The translations under genes were made by a program, and so were the position numbers. 64,000 bases of DNA, taken from the NCBI RefSeq assembly GCF_019218755.1, contig NZ_JAHUWZ010000003.1, positions 372,001-436,000 on the forward strand, read 5' to 3'. This DNA comes from Acidovorax sp. sif1233. Lineage in GTDB: Bacteria; Pseudomonadota; Gammaproteobacteria; Burkholderiales; Burkholderiaceae_C. A model generated the notes under the pieces. It saw only the letters and a list, made by a program, of their open reading frames with translations, searched no databases and was not told the DNA's origin. This document shows, piece after piece, positions 43,383-52,304 of the stretch (positions within the stretch are counted from its first letter, which is position 1; each line of letters starts with the position of its first letter).

Positions 43383-44121
43383 CGACGAAGCCCTGGCCCG
43401 CAGCCGCTTGCGCACCCTCCTGTCCGACTGCGCCCAGGCCCAGCCTGCCCAGCGCATGACCGTGGCCGAGGCCGCCAACGCCGGCGAAACCATGGCGCTG
43501 CTGGGGCCCACGGGCGGACGCGCCTTCGACCTGGTGCTGCTTGACATCCACATGCCCGGCCAGGATGGGCTGGCACTGGCCCACACCCTGCAGACCCTGC
43601 CCCAGCCCCCGGCCGTGGTGTTCGTGACAGCCCACGCGGACCATGCCGTGAGCGCGTTCGAACTGGATGCCACCGACTACCTGACCAAGCCCGTGCGCCG
43701 CGAACGCTTGCAGCAGGCACTGGCCAAGGTACAGCGTGGCACGCGCCCCCCCGCGTCCGCGCCCACCACCGGCGTGCCCGAAGGCGAAACCCTGCTCATC
43801 CAGGACCGGGGCCGCACCGAACGCCTGCCCCTGGCCGAGGTGCTGTACTTCAAGGCCGAGCAGAAGTACGTGACCGTGCGCACCGCCACGCGCAGCTACA
43901 TCATGGACGGCGCCCTGAGCGAGCTGGAGGCCAAGTTCGCCCCGCGCTTCCTGCGCATCCACCGCAACGCGCTGGTGGCCCGCCGCGCCGTGCGCGCGCT
44001 GGAAAAGCACTACGACCCCGAGGAGGGCGAAGGCTGGGCCGTGCGGCTGCAGGGCTCCACGGAGCTGCTGGCGGTGTCGCGCCGGCAGGTGGCCGCGGTG
44101 CGGGAAGAGTTGGCGCGCTGA
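43363..44121 (+). CDS. AlgR/LytTR-type response regulator
   Basis: 252 residues with a receiver domain (acidic pair in [10 protein letters not shown], phosphoacceptor in LVLLDIHMPG, Lys in DYLTKPVRR) and a C-terminal LytTR DNA-binding domain (about 145-250, with FLRIHRNALVARRAV). The ATG at 43363 lies inside the kinase gene, suggesting coupling. In pseudomonads AlgR controls alginate and type IV pili; the targets here are not visible. Confidence 0.92.
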   Translation: MNILIVDDEALARSRLRTLLSDCAQAQPAQRMTVAEAANAGETMALLGPTGGRAFDLVLLDIHMPGQDGLALAHTLQTLPQPPAVVFVTAHADHAVSAFELDATDYLTKPVRRERLQQALAKVQRGTRPPASAPTTGVPEGETLLIQDRGRTERLPLAEVLYFKAEQKYVTVRTATRSYIMDGALSELEAKFAPRFLRIHRNALVARRAVRALEKHYDPEEGEGWAVRLQGSTELLAVSRRQVAAVREELAR

Positions 44122-44160
44122 CCGCGTTGGCTGCATGTGGATGGTTTCTGTCGAGAGCAT

Positions 44161-44198
44161 CCAGGCTCACGACAGCCCCACTGCCCAACTGAGCCTGG
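44161..44198. terminator. Inverted repeat between convergent regulator genes
   Basis: CCAGGCTCA (44161-44169) and TGAGCCTGG (44190-44198) are perfect nine-base arms around a 20-base loop, between the stops of the response regulator and the AraC gene. Possible two-way terminator; no T-run. Confidence 0.4.
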
Positions 44199-44303
44199 CC
44201 AAGCCAGAGCGCTCCTGGGCCCCAGTGTGAGCCCCGCTCCAACAAGCCCGGGGACAACGACTTCCAAGGTGTGGCGAATCCCGAGAACATCCATCGGAGC
44301 CAG

Positions 44304-45326
44304 TCAACCCAGCCCCGCGTCGCACCGCGCCTGCCCGGGGGTCATGCCGTAGTGCTGCTTGAACGCGCGGTTCAACGCCGACGCCTCCGAGAACCCGCAC
44401 GCGTGCGCAATGGCCGAAATGCTCAGGCCCGCGTTGCGCGGATCGGCCAGCATGGCACGGGCAGCTTGCAGGCGGGCCGTGCGCACCGCATCCTGGTAGC
44501 TGGTGCCGGCCTGCGCCAGCAGGCGCCGCAGGTGGCGGGCGGAGATCCCTTGGCGTTCTGACAGCCAGTCCATGCTCAGGCGCCCGCTACCCAGGTGGGC
44601 TGCAATGTCGGCCTGCACGGCGCGCAGCCGGGCGGTGGGCAGGCTGTGGTCTTCGGCCCACTCCGTGAACTCGCGCGACTGGCCGAGGGCAACGGCGAGC
44701 ATGTCCTGCAACTGTCGCGCGGCCAGTTGCTGGGCTGCGGCGCCGTGCAGCGGGTCGGAGTCGAGCAGCCTGCCCATGCGCGGCAGCATGTGCAGGAGCG
44801 GCGTGCCCTGGTGCAGCGCCAGCAGCGGGGCCGCAGACAGGCGCGGCAGGCGCCAGGCCAGATCGCGGTGCGGCACCCGCAGCGCCCACAAAGTGCCAGC
44901 CTGCTCCTGCACCACGCGCATGGGCCGCGCCCGCGACGCCAGGGCTGCCCCGCCGGGCAGGATGCGCAGCGTCTCGTGCCCCGGCTGTTCGATGGTCATG
45001 CAGGCCGACGACACGAACAGCATGAGGTCGTCCTGCCCGTCACGGCACATGGCGGCGGTGCGTGTGCTGACCACGGGGTCGAAACGCTGGGTGCTCCACG
45101 TCGCTCCCGGCACGGTACGCGTGGCGCCCTCGTAGCACCAGGGCTGGTGGGCGTGCAACGGCGCGAAGTCGGCCCGCACGATGTCGGCCAAGTAGTCGCG
45201 CATGGCGAGCAGATCGCGGTCGCCGGGCAGGCCGCTCAGGCGCAAGCGCTGGATGGGTACCGTCGCGCCAGCAGGCTCTGGCTGTTCTTCTTCCACCCCT
45301 TCCAGGCTGGGCGTGGGTGTCTGCAT
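44304..45326 (-). CDS. AraC-family transcriptional regulator
   Basis: 340 residues. The N-terminal part (about 30-210) resembles AraC-binding-like-domain-2 sensors; the C-terminal part (about 240-335) has two helix-turn-helix units (WLSERQGISARHLRRLLAQ and ISAIAHACGFSEASALNRAFKQHYGMTP). I chose the ATG at 45326, preceded by GAGGAGG; longer frames run into the divergent gene's leader. It may control the IPTL-CTERM protein gene, which starts 155 bases away on the other strand, and GACACGTGTC (45380-45389) in the gap is a possible operator. Confidence 0.88.
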   Translation of the reverse strand: MQTPTPSLEGVEEEQPEPAGATVPIQRLRLSGLPGDRDLLAMRDYLADIVRADFAPLHAHQPWCYEGATRTVPGATWSTQRFDPVVSTRTAAMCRDGQDDLMLFVSSACMTIEQPGHETLRILPGGAALASRARPMRVVQEQAGTLWALRVPHRDLAWRLPRLSAAPLLALHQGTPLLHMLPRMGRLLDSDPLHGAAAQQLAARQLQDMLAVALGQSREFTEWAEDHSLPTARLRAVQADIAAHLGSGRLSMDWLSERQGISARHLRRLLAQAGTSYQDAVRTARLQAARAMLADPRNAGLSISAIAHACGFSEASALNRAFKQHYGMTPGQARCDAGLG

Positions 45327-45481
45327 GGGCCGCCTCCTCGTCTCTTTCTCTCTCGATGGCGCGTAGTGTTGCAGGTTTTGACACGTGTCCGCAGCAGTCA
45401 ATGCGAGGGCCGCAGGCGTCAAGACGGAGAGCAGGGTTTTCACAAGAATCCCGGCAGCCAGACTTACCACCAATCCACGCC

Positions 45482-46855
45482 ATGCCGCATACCCGCCTTC
45501 CTGCCTCCATCTTCCCTCTCGTGGCCCGATCGGCTGCCGTCCTGGCCCTGGCTGTCGCCCTGCCCGCGCAAGCGGCCGTGGGCTCTGGCACGCCAGCCAG
45601 TTGCACCGAGGCCGCACTCGACCTGGCGCTGGCTGGCGGCGGCGCGGTATCGTTCAACTGCGGCCCCAGCCCCGTTTCCATCCCGATCACCAGCACCAAG
45701 GTGCTCAACCAGTCCACCCACATCGACGGCGGGGATCTCGTCATCTTGCAGGGCGACGGCAATGTGCGCCTGTTCGACTTGACCGGCGCGGCCAGCTATA
45801 CGATGGCGAACCTGATTCTGACGGACGGCATGGCCCTGAATGGCAGCGGGGGCGCCATCCGCATCGAGACCAGCACACTGCTGCTGAACAACGTGACCTT
45901 GTTCGGCAACGTGGCATCCGGTGCGTTCAGCCGGGGCGGCGCCATCTACTCGTTCGGGGGCGCGCAGCTCACGCTGCAGAAGGTGACGGCCACGGGCAAC
46001 ATGGCCAACGCGGGCGGCGCCATCTACACCGGGGGTGACGCCGACACGCTCACGTTGACCGACTTCGTCGCGGTGGAGAACATCGCAGGCGCCGACGGCG
46101 GCGCCATCCTGCACGCCGGCGCCGCGCTGAACATTGCGCAAAGCCTGTTCACCCGCAACCAGTCCCATACCTTGGGTGCCACCGGAGGCGCCATCGTCGT
46201 CAGCCCCGGCCTCACGAGCACGCTGTCCATCACCAACAGCACCTTCCAGGGCAACCTGCGGGATGCGAGCGGCAGCGGCAACGCGATCGGCGTCTCGGGC
46301 GTGCCTTCAGGCACTATCACCAACAGCACCTTTGCCGACAACGGCGGTTCACCCGGCACCATCACGGTGTTCGGCACCAACACGCCCACCCACCTGACGC
46401 TGCGCAACACACTCATCGGCAACACCACCGGGGGCCAGTCCAATTGCGCCATCTATGGAATGGCGGGCAACACCATCGTGGATGGAGGCAACAACCTGCA
46501 ATGGGGCGGCTCGGCGGCTCCGTCGTGCGGCGCGTCCATCCCCGTCGCCGACCCGCTGCTCGCCCCGCTGGCCGCCAACGGCGGCTTCAGCCAGACCATG
46601 GCCTTGCAGGCAGGCAGCCCGGCCCTCAACACCGGCGGCAGCTGTGCGGCGACGGATCAGCGCGGCGTGGCGCGCCCCATCGGCCCGGCATGCGACATCG
46701 GTGCCTTTGAGTCGCCGCTGGGAGCAGCAGGCGGCGGGGGCGGCCCGGCCAGCCCTGCCGCCATCCCCACGCTGGGACATGCGGGGCTGGCGCTGTTGTC
46801 AGCCCTGATGGCGGGGGTATGCGCGCTGCGGCGCAGGCGCATTTTTTATGCATAA
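45482..46855 (+). CDS. Exported beta-helix protein with IPTL-CTERM sorting tail
   Basis: 457 residues: a signal peptide (cleaved near AQAAV, about residue 32), a right-handed parallel beta-helix region with repeated GGAI turns (residues about 120-330, for example SGGAIRIETSTLLLNNVTLFGN), a Gly-rich linker and a C-terminal sorting signal IPTLGHAGLALLSALMAG followed by LRRRR. The IPTL-CTERM signal is known as a membrane-anchoring and processing tag in Burkholderiales-type bacteria. Likely a surface or outer-membrane protein. No processing enzyme is encoded in the window. Confidence 0.85.
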   Translation: MPHTRLPASIFPLVARSAAVLALAVALPAQAAVGSGTPASCTEAALDLALAGGGAVSFNCGPSPVSIPITSTKVLNQSTHIDGGDLVILQGDGNVRLFDLTGAASYTMANLILTDGMALNGSGGAIRIETSTLLLNNVTLFGNVASGAFSRGGAIYSFGGAQLTLQKVTATGNMANAGGAIYTGGDADTLTLTDFVAVENIAGADGGAILHAGAALNIAQSLFTRNQSHTLGATGGAIVVSPGLTSTLSITNSTFQGNLRDASGSGNAIGVSGVPSGTITNSTFADNGGSPGTITVFGTNTPTHLTLRNTLIGNTTGGQSNCAIYGMAGNTIVDGGNNLQWGGSAAPSCGASIPVADPLLAPLAANGGFSQTMALQAGSPALNTGGSCAATDQRGVARPIGPACDIGAFESPLGAAGGGGGPASPAAIPTLGHAGLALLSALMAGVCALRRRRIFYA

Positions 46856-46865
46856 AAATTGCCCT

Positions 46866-46913
46866 ATGGCTTATCCATAAAGCGCCAAAAGCTATCAATT
46901 TAATAGCTTTTGT
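46866..46913. repeat. Intergenic AT-rich two-hairpin element acting as a likely terminator
   Basis: GGCTT-N6-AAAGCGCC is followed by CAAAAGCTAT (46886-46895), seven bases and ATAGCTTTTG (46903-46912), perfect ten-base arms ending in a T-run. It lies between convergent genes, so it can end both transcripts. It shares CCATAAAGCGC and AGCTATCAA with the copy inside the cupredoxin gene. Confidence 0.75.
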
Positions 46914-46992
46914 GTCGCCATGACCGATGGTGCAGCCACCATCGACCCCAGCGCATGCCCCCCACCGGCAGGTTGACCACCCCGCCGGCGGG

Positions 46993-48012
46993 TCATTCCT
47001 TGATGTTCGCCGCCTTCACGATCGCGGCATACCGGGCGCTTTCGGTCTGCACAAACCGCGCAAACTCGGCGGCGCTTCCCTTGCCCGCCACGGCGCCACC
47101 ATCGGCCAGCTTCGCGCGCACATCGTCCATGCGCAGCACTTCGCCCAGCTCGCGGTTCAGGCGTTCCACCACGGCGGGGGGCGTCTGCGCGGGGGCAAAC
47201 AGGCCCGTCCACGAGACCATGTCAAACCCTGTGAAGCCCGCGGTCTCGGCCACCGTCGGCACGTCGGGCAGAGAGGGCAGGCGCTGGTCGTCCGTCAGGG
47301 CGATGGCCTTGAGCTTCTTGCTGTGGATGTGCGGCGCCGCCGTCACGCTGATGAGCACGGCGAGGTCCACCTGGTTGCCGATCACATCGGTCACGATCTG
47401 TGCGCCACCCCGGTACGGCACATGCACCATGAAGGTCTTGCTCTGTTCCTTGACGCGCTCCATGGCCAGGTGCAGCACCGTGCCCACGCCCGAGGTGGCG
47501 TAACTCAGCTGTCCGGGCTTTTCACGCGCCAGACGCAGCACATCGGCCAGGTTGTTCGCCGGCAGCCCGGGGCACGCCACGATCAGCATGGGAGCGGTGG
47601 TCACCAAACCCACCGGAGCCAGGTCCTTGAGGGTGTCGTAGCGCACGGCCGCAGGGTTCACCAGTCGTGCGATGGCCGCCGGGCTGTCAGCACCCAGGAC
47701 GAGCGTGTAGCCATCTGGCGCCGCCCTGGCGGCCTTTTCCATGCCGATGACGCCGCCAGCGCCTGCCACGTTGTCCACCACCACGCTCTGTTTCAGGCGC
47801 TCTCCGAGCCTTTGCGCGATGAGCCGCCCCGTCACATCCACATTGCCCCCGGCACTGAAGGGAACGATGAGCGTGATGGGCTTGGCGGCGGGCCAGGCGG
47901 CCTGCGCGTGCGCAGCCATGCTGGCGCCTGCGCCGAGCAGCGCAGCCACCAGGGGCCACGCCAGGCGCCGTGGCAAGAAGGACGGTACAGGGAAGAACCG
48001 GGAGGGAAACAT
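46993..48012 (-). CDS. Bug/TctC-family periplasmic receptor beside a deaminase
   Basis: 339 residues, signal peptide cleaved near AHAQA (about residue 37), then AAKPITLIVPFSAGGNVD, VDNVAGAGGVIGMEKAA, GQLSYATSGVGTVLHLAMERV and PYRGGAQIVTDVIGNQVD. The ATG at 48012 follows AAGGAG, 12 bases after the deaminase stop, so the two are one operon. The ligand may be the deaminase substrate or a product, unusual for a family best known for carboxylates. Confidence 0.9.
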   Translation of the reverse strand: MFPSRFFPVPSFLPRRLAWPLVAALLGAGASMAAHAQAAWPAAKPITLIVPFSAGGNVDVTGRLIAQRLGERLKQSVVVDNVAGAGGVIGMEKAARAAPDGYTLVLGADSPAAIARLVNPAAVRYDTLKDLAPVGLVTTAPMLIVACPGLPANNLADVLRLAREKPGQLSYATSGVGTVLHLAMERVKEQSKTFMVHVPYRGGAQIVTDVIGNQVDLAVLISVTAAPHIHSKKLKAIALTDDQRLPSLPDVPTVAETAGFTGFDMVSWTGLFAPAQTPPAVVERLNRELGEVLRMDDVRAKLADGGAVAGKGSAAEFARFVQTESARYAAIVKAANIKE

Positions 48013-48024
48013 GCAAGGACTCCT

Positions 48025-49110
48025 TCAGGGGGGGACGGCAGAGAACAGGTTTGTCTGCGCCAGTTGCTTGTCAAACGCTGCCAGCCACTGCGTAGACCAT
48101 GCACGCCGCGTGCCATCGTCAATCCAGGCGGCATCCAGTCCATTGGCCAGGAAACCGCGCAGGTCCCCGGCACCAAAGCCGAAGTCGCGCACCATCATGG
48201 CCCAGGCCTGGGTGGGGTTCACGTGGTGCAGCGTGGGGTCATCGGTGTTGGGGTGAATGCGCAGGCCCGCCGCCGGCATGTGGCGGATGGGGTGGTCCAG
48301 CGCCCAGCGTTCGGGGGCCAGGGTGCGCAGGTAATACGAATTGGTGGGGACCACGGTGAAGACGATGCCCCGGTCGGCGCATTCGCGCACCAGGGCCGGG
48401 TTGTCGAGCACCGTGTAGCCGTGGTCGATGCGGTCCACCTGCAGCACGTCGAGGGCCGTGCGCACGTTGTTCCAGGGCATGCCGAACTCGCCCGCATGGG
48501 CCGTGGTCCTGAGCCCGCCCCGGCGCGCCAGCGCGTAGGCCGGGGTGAACCATTCAGGCGGGTGATCCACCTCGCGGTAGTCGATGCCGATGCCAATCAC
48601 CTCGTCGCGCCGGTGGGCCAGCACCCATTCGACCATTTCGGTGGCGGCCTCGGGCGGGGCCTCGCGGTCGATGGCGGCAACCAGGCGGCCCGTGATGCCG
48701 AAGTCGGCCTCGGCATCTGCAATGGCGCGCACGATGCCTTCCAGCGCCTGCGGATAGGCCAGCCCCGATTGCCGTGCGGTACCCGTGGGGTTCCAGAAGA
48801 ACTCGGCATAGCGCACGTGGTGCGCGGCGGCATCCTGCAGGTATTCGTAGGTCAGGCGGTGCAGGTCATCCGGGCTGCGGATCAGTTCGGCATCCAGCGC
48901 GCGCAGCACCCGCAGCACGCCCACGGGTTTTTCGCCCCGGGTGTAGAAGGCCTCGATCTCGGCATCGCCGATGGGGGCGCCCGCCCGGCGAACGAGGCTG
49001 GTGAACGTATCGCGCCGAACGGTGCCGAGCAGGTGACAGTGCAGCTCCACCTTGGGCAGGGCGTGGAGAAAGGCGTACAGCGGGTCTGCGGGTGCGGCAA
49101 AGGTGGGCAT
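48025..49110 (-). CDS. Adenosine/adenine-deaminase-family aminohydrolase
   Basis: 361 residues. The zinc site is complete: HCH in VELHCHLLGT, His in TTAHAGE, His in RIDHGY and the Asp pair in NTDDPTL; the catalytic Glu is in HAGE. The usual HLDG/HLNG after the first histidines reads HLLG, so the purine pocket may differ. It hydrolyses an amino group from a purine or related ring. It is divergent from a LysR gene 69 bases away and is followed by a Bug receptor gene, suggesting a scavenging operon for an external compound. Confidence 0.85.
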   Translation of the reverse strand: MPTFAAPADPLYAFLHALPKVELHCHLLGTVRRDTFTSLVRRAGAPIGDAEIEAFYTRGEKPVGVLRVLRALDAELIRSPDDLHRLTYEYLQDAAAHHVRYAEFFWNPTGTARQSGLAYPQALEGIVRAIADAEADFGITGRLVAAIDREAPPEAATEMVEWVLAHRRDEVIGIGIDYREVDHPPEWFTPAYALARRGGLRTTAHAGEFGMPWNNVRTALDVLQVDRIDHGYTVLDNPALVRECADRGIVFTVVPTNSYYLRTLAPERWALDHPIRHMPAAGLRIHPNTDDPTLHHVNPTQAWAMMVRDFGFGAGDLRGFLANGLDAAWIDDGTRRAWSTQWLAAFDKQLAQTNLFSAVPP

Positions 49111-49160
49111 GGCCGCATGCTATGCAGCGCGGTGTGATAGCGGAAGTGATTTAATTTGAT

Positions 49161-49177
49161 GTTGCAATAAAAGCAAC
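49161..49177. promoter_or_regulatory. LysR-type binding site
   Basis: GTTGCAATAAAAGCAAC has perfect five-base arms around seven bases and contains the T-N11-A pattern of LysR sites (T at 49163, A at 49175). It lies just upstream of the LysR start at 49180 and 51 bases before the divergent deaminase start, where the regulator could control both. Confidence 0.6.
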
Positions 49178-49179
49178 TT

Positions 49180-50121
49180 ATGAGCAAACACCCCGCCACA
49201 CGGCCCGCGGGCGAGCGCCCACCCGCGCACCGCACGCCCACGCTGCGCCAGTTGCGCAGCTTTCAGGCCGTGGCCCGGGCCCTGAGTTTTCGGCAGGCGG
49301 CTGACGCCCTGTCGCTCACGCAGCCCGCGCTGTCCGCCTCCATCCGCGAGCTGGAGGCCGTGCTGGGCGCGCCCGTGCTGGAGCGCAGCACGCACCACGT
49401 GCGCCTCACGCCCCAGGGCGCCCTGCTGCTGCCGCAGGTGGAACGGCTCATCAATGGCTACGAGCAGGGAGTGGATGGGCTGTACCGCACGCTGGACGAT
49501 GGCAAGCGCACCCTGCGCGTGGCCGCGCTGCCCTCGGCCATGCACCTGCTGGCCGAGCCGCTGCGGCAGTGGCTGGCGCAGCACCCGGACGTGGACCTGC
49601 GCCTGCAGGACCCCCTCAACGACGATCTGGTGGCCGCGCTGCAGCGCGGCGAGGTGGACCTGGCCTTGGGCGTCGCGCTCGATCTTCCGCCCCATATCGA
49701 GACCTTCCCCGTGGCCCACGACGACCTGGTGGCGGTACTGCCCATCCGCCACCGGCTGGCCCGGCGCAAGCGGCTGGCATGGCAAGACCTGGCCGGCGAA
49801 CGCCTGGCCCTGTTCGCGAGGGGCAGCACCTACGACCTCGCGGTGGCCACCTTGCGCCAGCACGGGGTGGACCTGGCAGCGGCAGACCAGTTGCTCTACA
49901 GCGAATCTCTCTACAGCCTGGTGCGCTGCGGGCTGGCAGTGGGGGTGATTTCCCGGCTGTACACCCACAACCTGGACGCGGCCGCCGTACGGGTGAGCCC
50001 GCTGCACGCACCGGTGATCTCGCGCCGGGTGGCGCTCATGGCGCACGCCCCCATGGGGGCGCGGCCCCCGCTGGTGCAGGATTGCCTGGAGTTCCTCACT
50101 CAGGCGCTGCGCACGGGATAA
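49180..50121 (+). CDS. LysR-family regulator of the deaminase operon
   Basis: 313 residues: winged helix at about 20-80 (TLRQLRSFQAVARALSFRQ, then LTQPALSASIRELEAVLG) and a periplasmic-binding-protein-like effector domain at about 105-310. It is divergent from the deaminase/Bug operon with a LysR-type palindrome between, so it most likely controls that operon. The start codon sits within a few bases of the palindrome, which would give tight self-repression. Confidence 0.9.
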   Translation: MSKHPATRPAGERPPAHRTPTLRQLRSFQAVARALSFRQAADALSLTQPALSASIRELEAVLGAPVLERSTHHVRLTPQGALLLPQVERLINGYEQGVDGLYRTLDDGKRTLRVAALPSAMHLLAEPLRQWLAQHPDVDLRLQDPLNDDLVAALQRGEVDLALGVALDLPPHIETFPVAHDDLVAVLPIRHRLARRKRLAWQDLAGERLALFARGSTYDLAVATLRQHGVDLAAADQLLYSESLYSLVRCGLAVGVISRLYTHNLDAAAVRVSPLHAPVISRRVALMAHAPMGARPPLVQDCLEFLTQALRTG

Positions 50122-50164
50122 GCCGCCTGGGCGGAGACAGCCCTGGCAACCTGTCGCACCGGGC

Positions 50165-51025
50165 TCAGTGCCCGTGCGCCGCCCCGCTCACCAGCGTGAC
50201 GATGACCATGCCCGCGACGAGCCAGGCGATCTGCAGCACCGTCTCGCGTGCCGTGAGGCGCTTTTGCAGTTGCGGGATCAGGTCGGCCAGCGCCACATAC
50301 ACAAAGCTGCTGGACGCCACGGCCAAGAAGTAGGGCAGCAGGTCCTGCAGCTGCCCCACCAGGAAGTAGCCCACCACGCCGCCCAGCGCCGTCACGGCGC
50401 CCGCCAGGGACACCTTGACCAGCGCCATACGGCGGTTGGGGCTGGTCTGGCGCAGCACCACCAGGTCGCCCATGTGGTGGGGCACCTCGTGCGCCAGCAC
50501 CGACACGGCGGCGATCACGCCCAGCCGGATGTCGGCCAGGAAGGCGGAAGCGATCAGGATGCCGTCGCCAAAACAATGCACGCTGTCGCCCGTCAGCACA
50601 GCCCAGCCGCCGGATCGCGGGGCATGGTGGTGGTGATGGTGGTCGTGGTGCGCATGGTCGTGCCTGCCGCCGTGGTCAGGGCCGTGGCCGTGTTCAGCGC
50701 CGAGCGGATGTGCCGGCGCCTGCGCCACATGGCTGTGCTCGTGCCCGTGGTGCCAGAGTTCCGCCTTGTCCAGCAGGAAGAAGAACACCACGCCCACGAG
50801 CAGCGTGGCGAACAGGTCGTGCGCGCCCGCCTGGCTCTCGAATGCCTCGGGCAGCAGGTGCATGAAGGCCGTGGCCAGCAAGGCGCCCGCCGCCAGGCTG
50901 AGCAGGTGCTGGGGGCCGACGCTGTCCGGGCGCCCGCCCAGGCCCAGCCGCATCAGCAGCGCGGCCAGCCACACGCTGCCAATGCCCGCGGCCAGTGTGG
51001 CCAGGATGATTGCTACCAAAGTCAT
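50165..51025 (-). CDS. ZIP-family metal transporter
   Basis: 286 residues with about eight membrane segments. A cytoplasmic loop at about 93-137 is packed with histidine (HDHAHHDHHHHHH). Metal-path motifs of the ZIP family are seen in HCFGDGILIASAF and HEVPHHMGD. It should import zinc or another divalent metal. The start codon and first codons lie in an AT-rich element (51009-51044), leaving no normal ribosome site visible. Confidence 0.9.
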   Translation of the reverse strand: MTLVAIILATLAAGIGSVWLAALLMRLGLGGRPDSVGPQHLLSLAAGALLATAFMHLLPEAFESQAGAHDLFATLLVGVVFFFLLDKAELWHHGHEHSHVAQAPAHPLGAEHGHGPDHGGRHDHAHHDHHHHHHAPRSGGWAVLTGDSVHCFGDGILIASAFLADIRLGVIAAVSVLAHEVPHHMGDLVVLRQTSPNRRMALVKVSLAGAVTALGGVVGYFLVGQLQDLLPYFLAVASSSFVYVALADLIPQLQKRLTARETVLQIAWLVAGMVIVTLVSGAAHGH

Positions 51026-51044
51026 AGCTTCTTGCGCTTTATAG
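51009..51044. repeat. AT-rich repeat element carrying the ZIP gene start
   Basis: The minus strand reads TATAAAGCGCAAGAAGCTAT before the ATG-containing segment; 27 of 36 positions match the intergenic copy at 46873-46908. The ZIP start codon (51025-51023) lies within the element. Confidence 0.55.
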
Positions 51045-51173
51045 ATATGCCCTGGAGCCTATTTTCGTTCAAATACCGCATCCCGGATGCGAGATTAAAA
51101 AAGCCGCCCCGGGTGGGGGCGGCTGCGGTGGCCAGGGACTTCCCCTGCCGGGCCCGCGTGGGCCCACGCTGCC

Positions 51174-52070
51174 TCAGGCCACGCCGTGTGTCTTGAACCA
51201 GGCCAGGGCCCGCTTCCAGCCGTCCTCGGCCGCTTCCTTGCGGTAGCTCGGGCGGTAGTCGGCATGAAAGGCATGGGGCGCGTCCGGGTACACCACGAAT
51301 TCCGACGCCTTGGCCTGCGGCGAACCGCTGGCCAGCGCGGCTTTCATCTTATCAATCGTGTCAAGGGCGATGCCCGTGTCCTTCTCGCCGTACAGGCCCA
51401 GCACCGGCGCCTTGAGGATGGGCGCGATGTCCACCGGGTGCTTGGGCGTGAGTTCGCCCGGCTGCCCCACGAGGCGGCCATACCAGGCCACGCCCGCCTT
51501 CACGGGGCCATGCGCGGCGTACAGCCAGGTGATGCGGCCGCCCCAGCAAAAACCCGTGATGCCCACGCGCGCGGCGTCGCCGCCATTGGCGGTGGCCCAT
51601 TGCACCGCGCCGTCCAGGTCGGCCATCACCTGCGCATCGGGCACCTTGGACACCACGTCGGCCATGAGCTTGGCCACTTCGGTGTACTGGGACGGGTCGC
51701 CCTGGCGCGCATACAGCTGCGGCGCGATGGCCAGGTACCCGGCCTTGGCGAAGCGGCGGCAGGTGTCGGCGATGTATTCGTGCACGCCAAAGATTTCCTG
51801 GATCACCAGCACCACGGGCAGGCCGGTCTTGCCGGCGGGCGCGGCGCGGTAGGCGGGCACCTTGAAGCCGTTCACGGTAAAGCTCACCTCGCCCGCCGTG
51901 AGCCCGTCCGCCGGCGTGGCGATGGCCGTCTGCGCCATGATGGGCGCGGCCGCGGCCGCATAACCCAGCCCCAGGGCAGCCTGCAGCGCGGTGCGCCGCG
52001 TGGCGCCGGCGTCGGTGCTGCGGCCGGGCAGCAGGGCCCGGGCGTCGGAATGGAGGTCGTCATTGAACAT
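51174..52070 (-). CDS. Tat-exported dienelactone hydrolase family protein
   Basis: 298 residues. The N-terminus has a twin-arginine signal (ATRRTALQAALGLGYAAAAAP). The hydrolase triad is visible: Cys nucleophile in GITGFCWGGR, Asp in LGLYGEKDTGI and His in DAPHAFHADYRPSY. Family members open lactone rings or act on esters; here it would act in the periplasm. It stands alone, divergent from a diguanylate cyclase gene. The substrate is unknown. Confidence 0.88.
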   Translation of the reverse strand: MFNDDLHSDARALLPGRSTDAGATRRTALQAALGLGYAAAAAPIMAQTAIATPADGLTAGEVSFTVNGFKVPAYRAAPAGKTGLPVVLVIQEIFGVHEYIADTCRRFAKAGYLAIAPQLYARQGDPSQYTEVAKLMADVVSKVPDAQVMADLDGAVQWATANGGDAARVGITGFCWGGRITWLYAAHGPVKAGVAWYGRLVGQPGELTPKHPVDIAPILKAPVLGLYGEKDTGIALDTIDKMKAALASGSPQAKASEFVVYPDAPHAFHADYRPSYRKEAAEDGWKRALAWFKTHGVA

Positions 52071-52304
52071 CGGGTTTCTCCAGGAAAAGAAGGATGGGCA
52101 AGGGATGGGAACCGCAGTCTAGGGGGTTTGCCGCATCCCCGCTTCCCTGGGTACCGAAAAACAGGGACCGCTGCTAGACTTTCCGCAGACCGGCACCGCA
52201 CCCAGCCGCTGGCCCCCTGGTTGTGCGCCACCACGGCGCGCCCTGGGGCGGTCGATCCCTTCACCAGAGAGACCCGTGACCGCCACCTTGGGAAACCCTG
52301 CACG

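Noticed and set aside
44122-44303. Expected hemC after the algZ/algR pair
   Set aside because: In some gammaproteobacteria hemC follows this pair, but here the next gene is a convergent AraC regulator. I could not judge whether this is unusual for the genus, so I do not report it as a finding.
45378-45406. TTGACA followed at 17 bases by ATGCGA as a promoter for the IPTL gene
   Set aside because: The -10 box is too far from consensus, and the -35-like sequence overlaps a palindrome that may simply be an operator.
51186-52304. A plus-strand frame ahead of the four-PAS diguanylate cyclase
   Set aside because: It is antisense to the dienelactone hydrolase gene, which has a complete triad and Tat signal. 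The cyclase start is placed at 52305.
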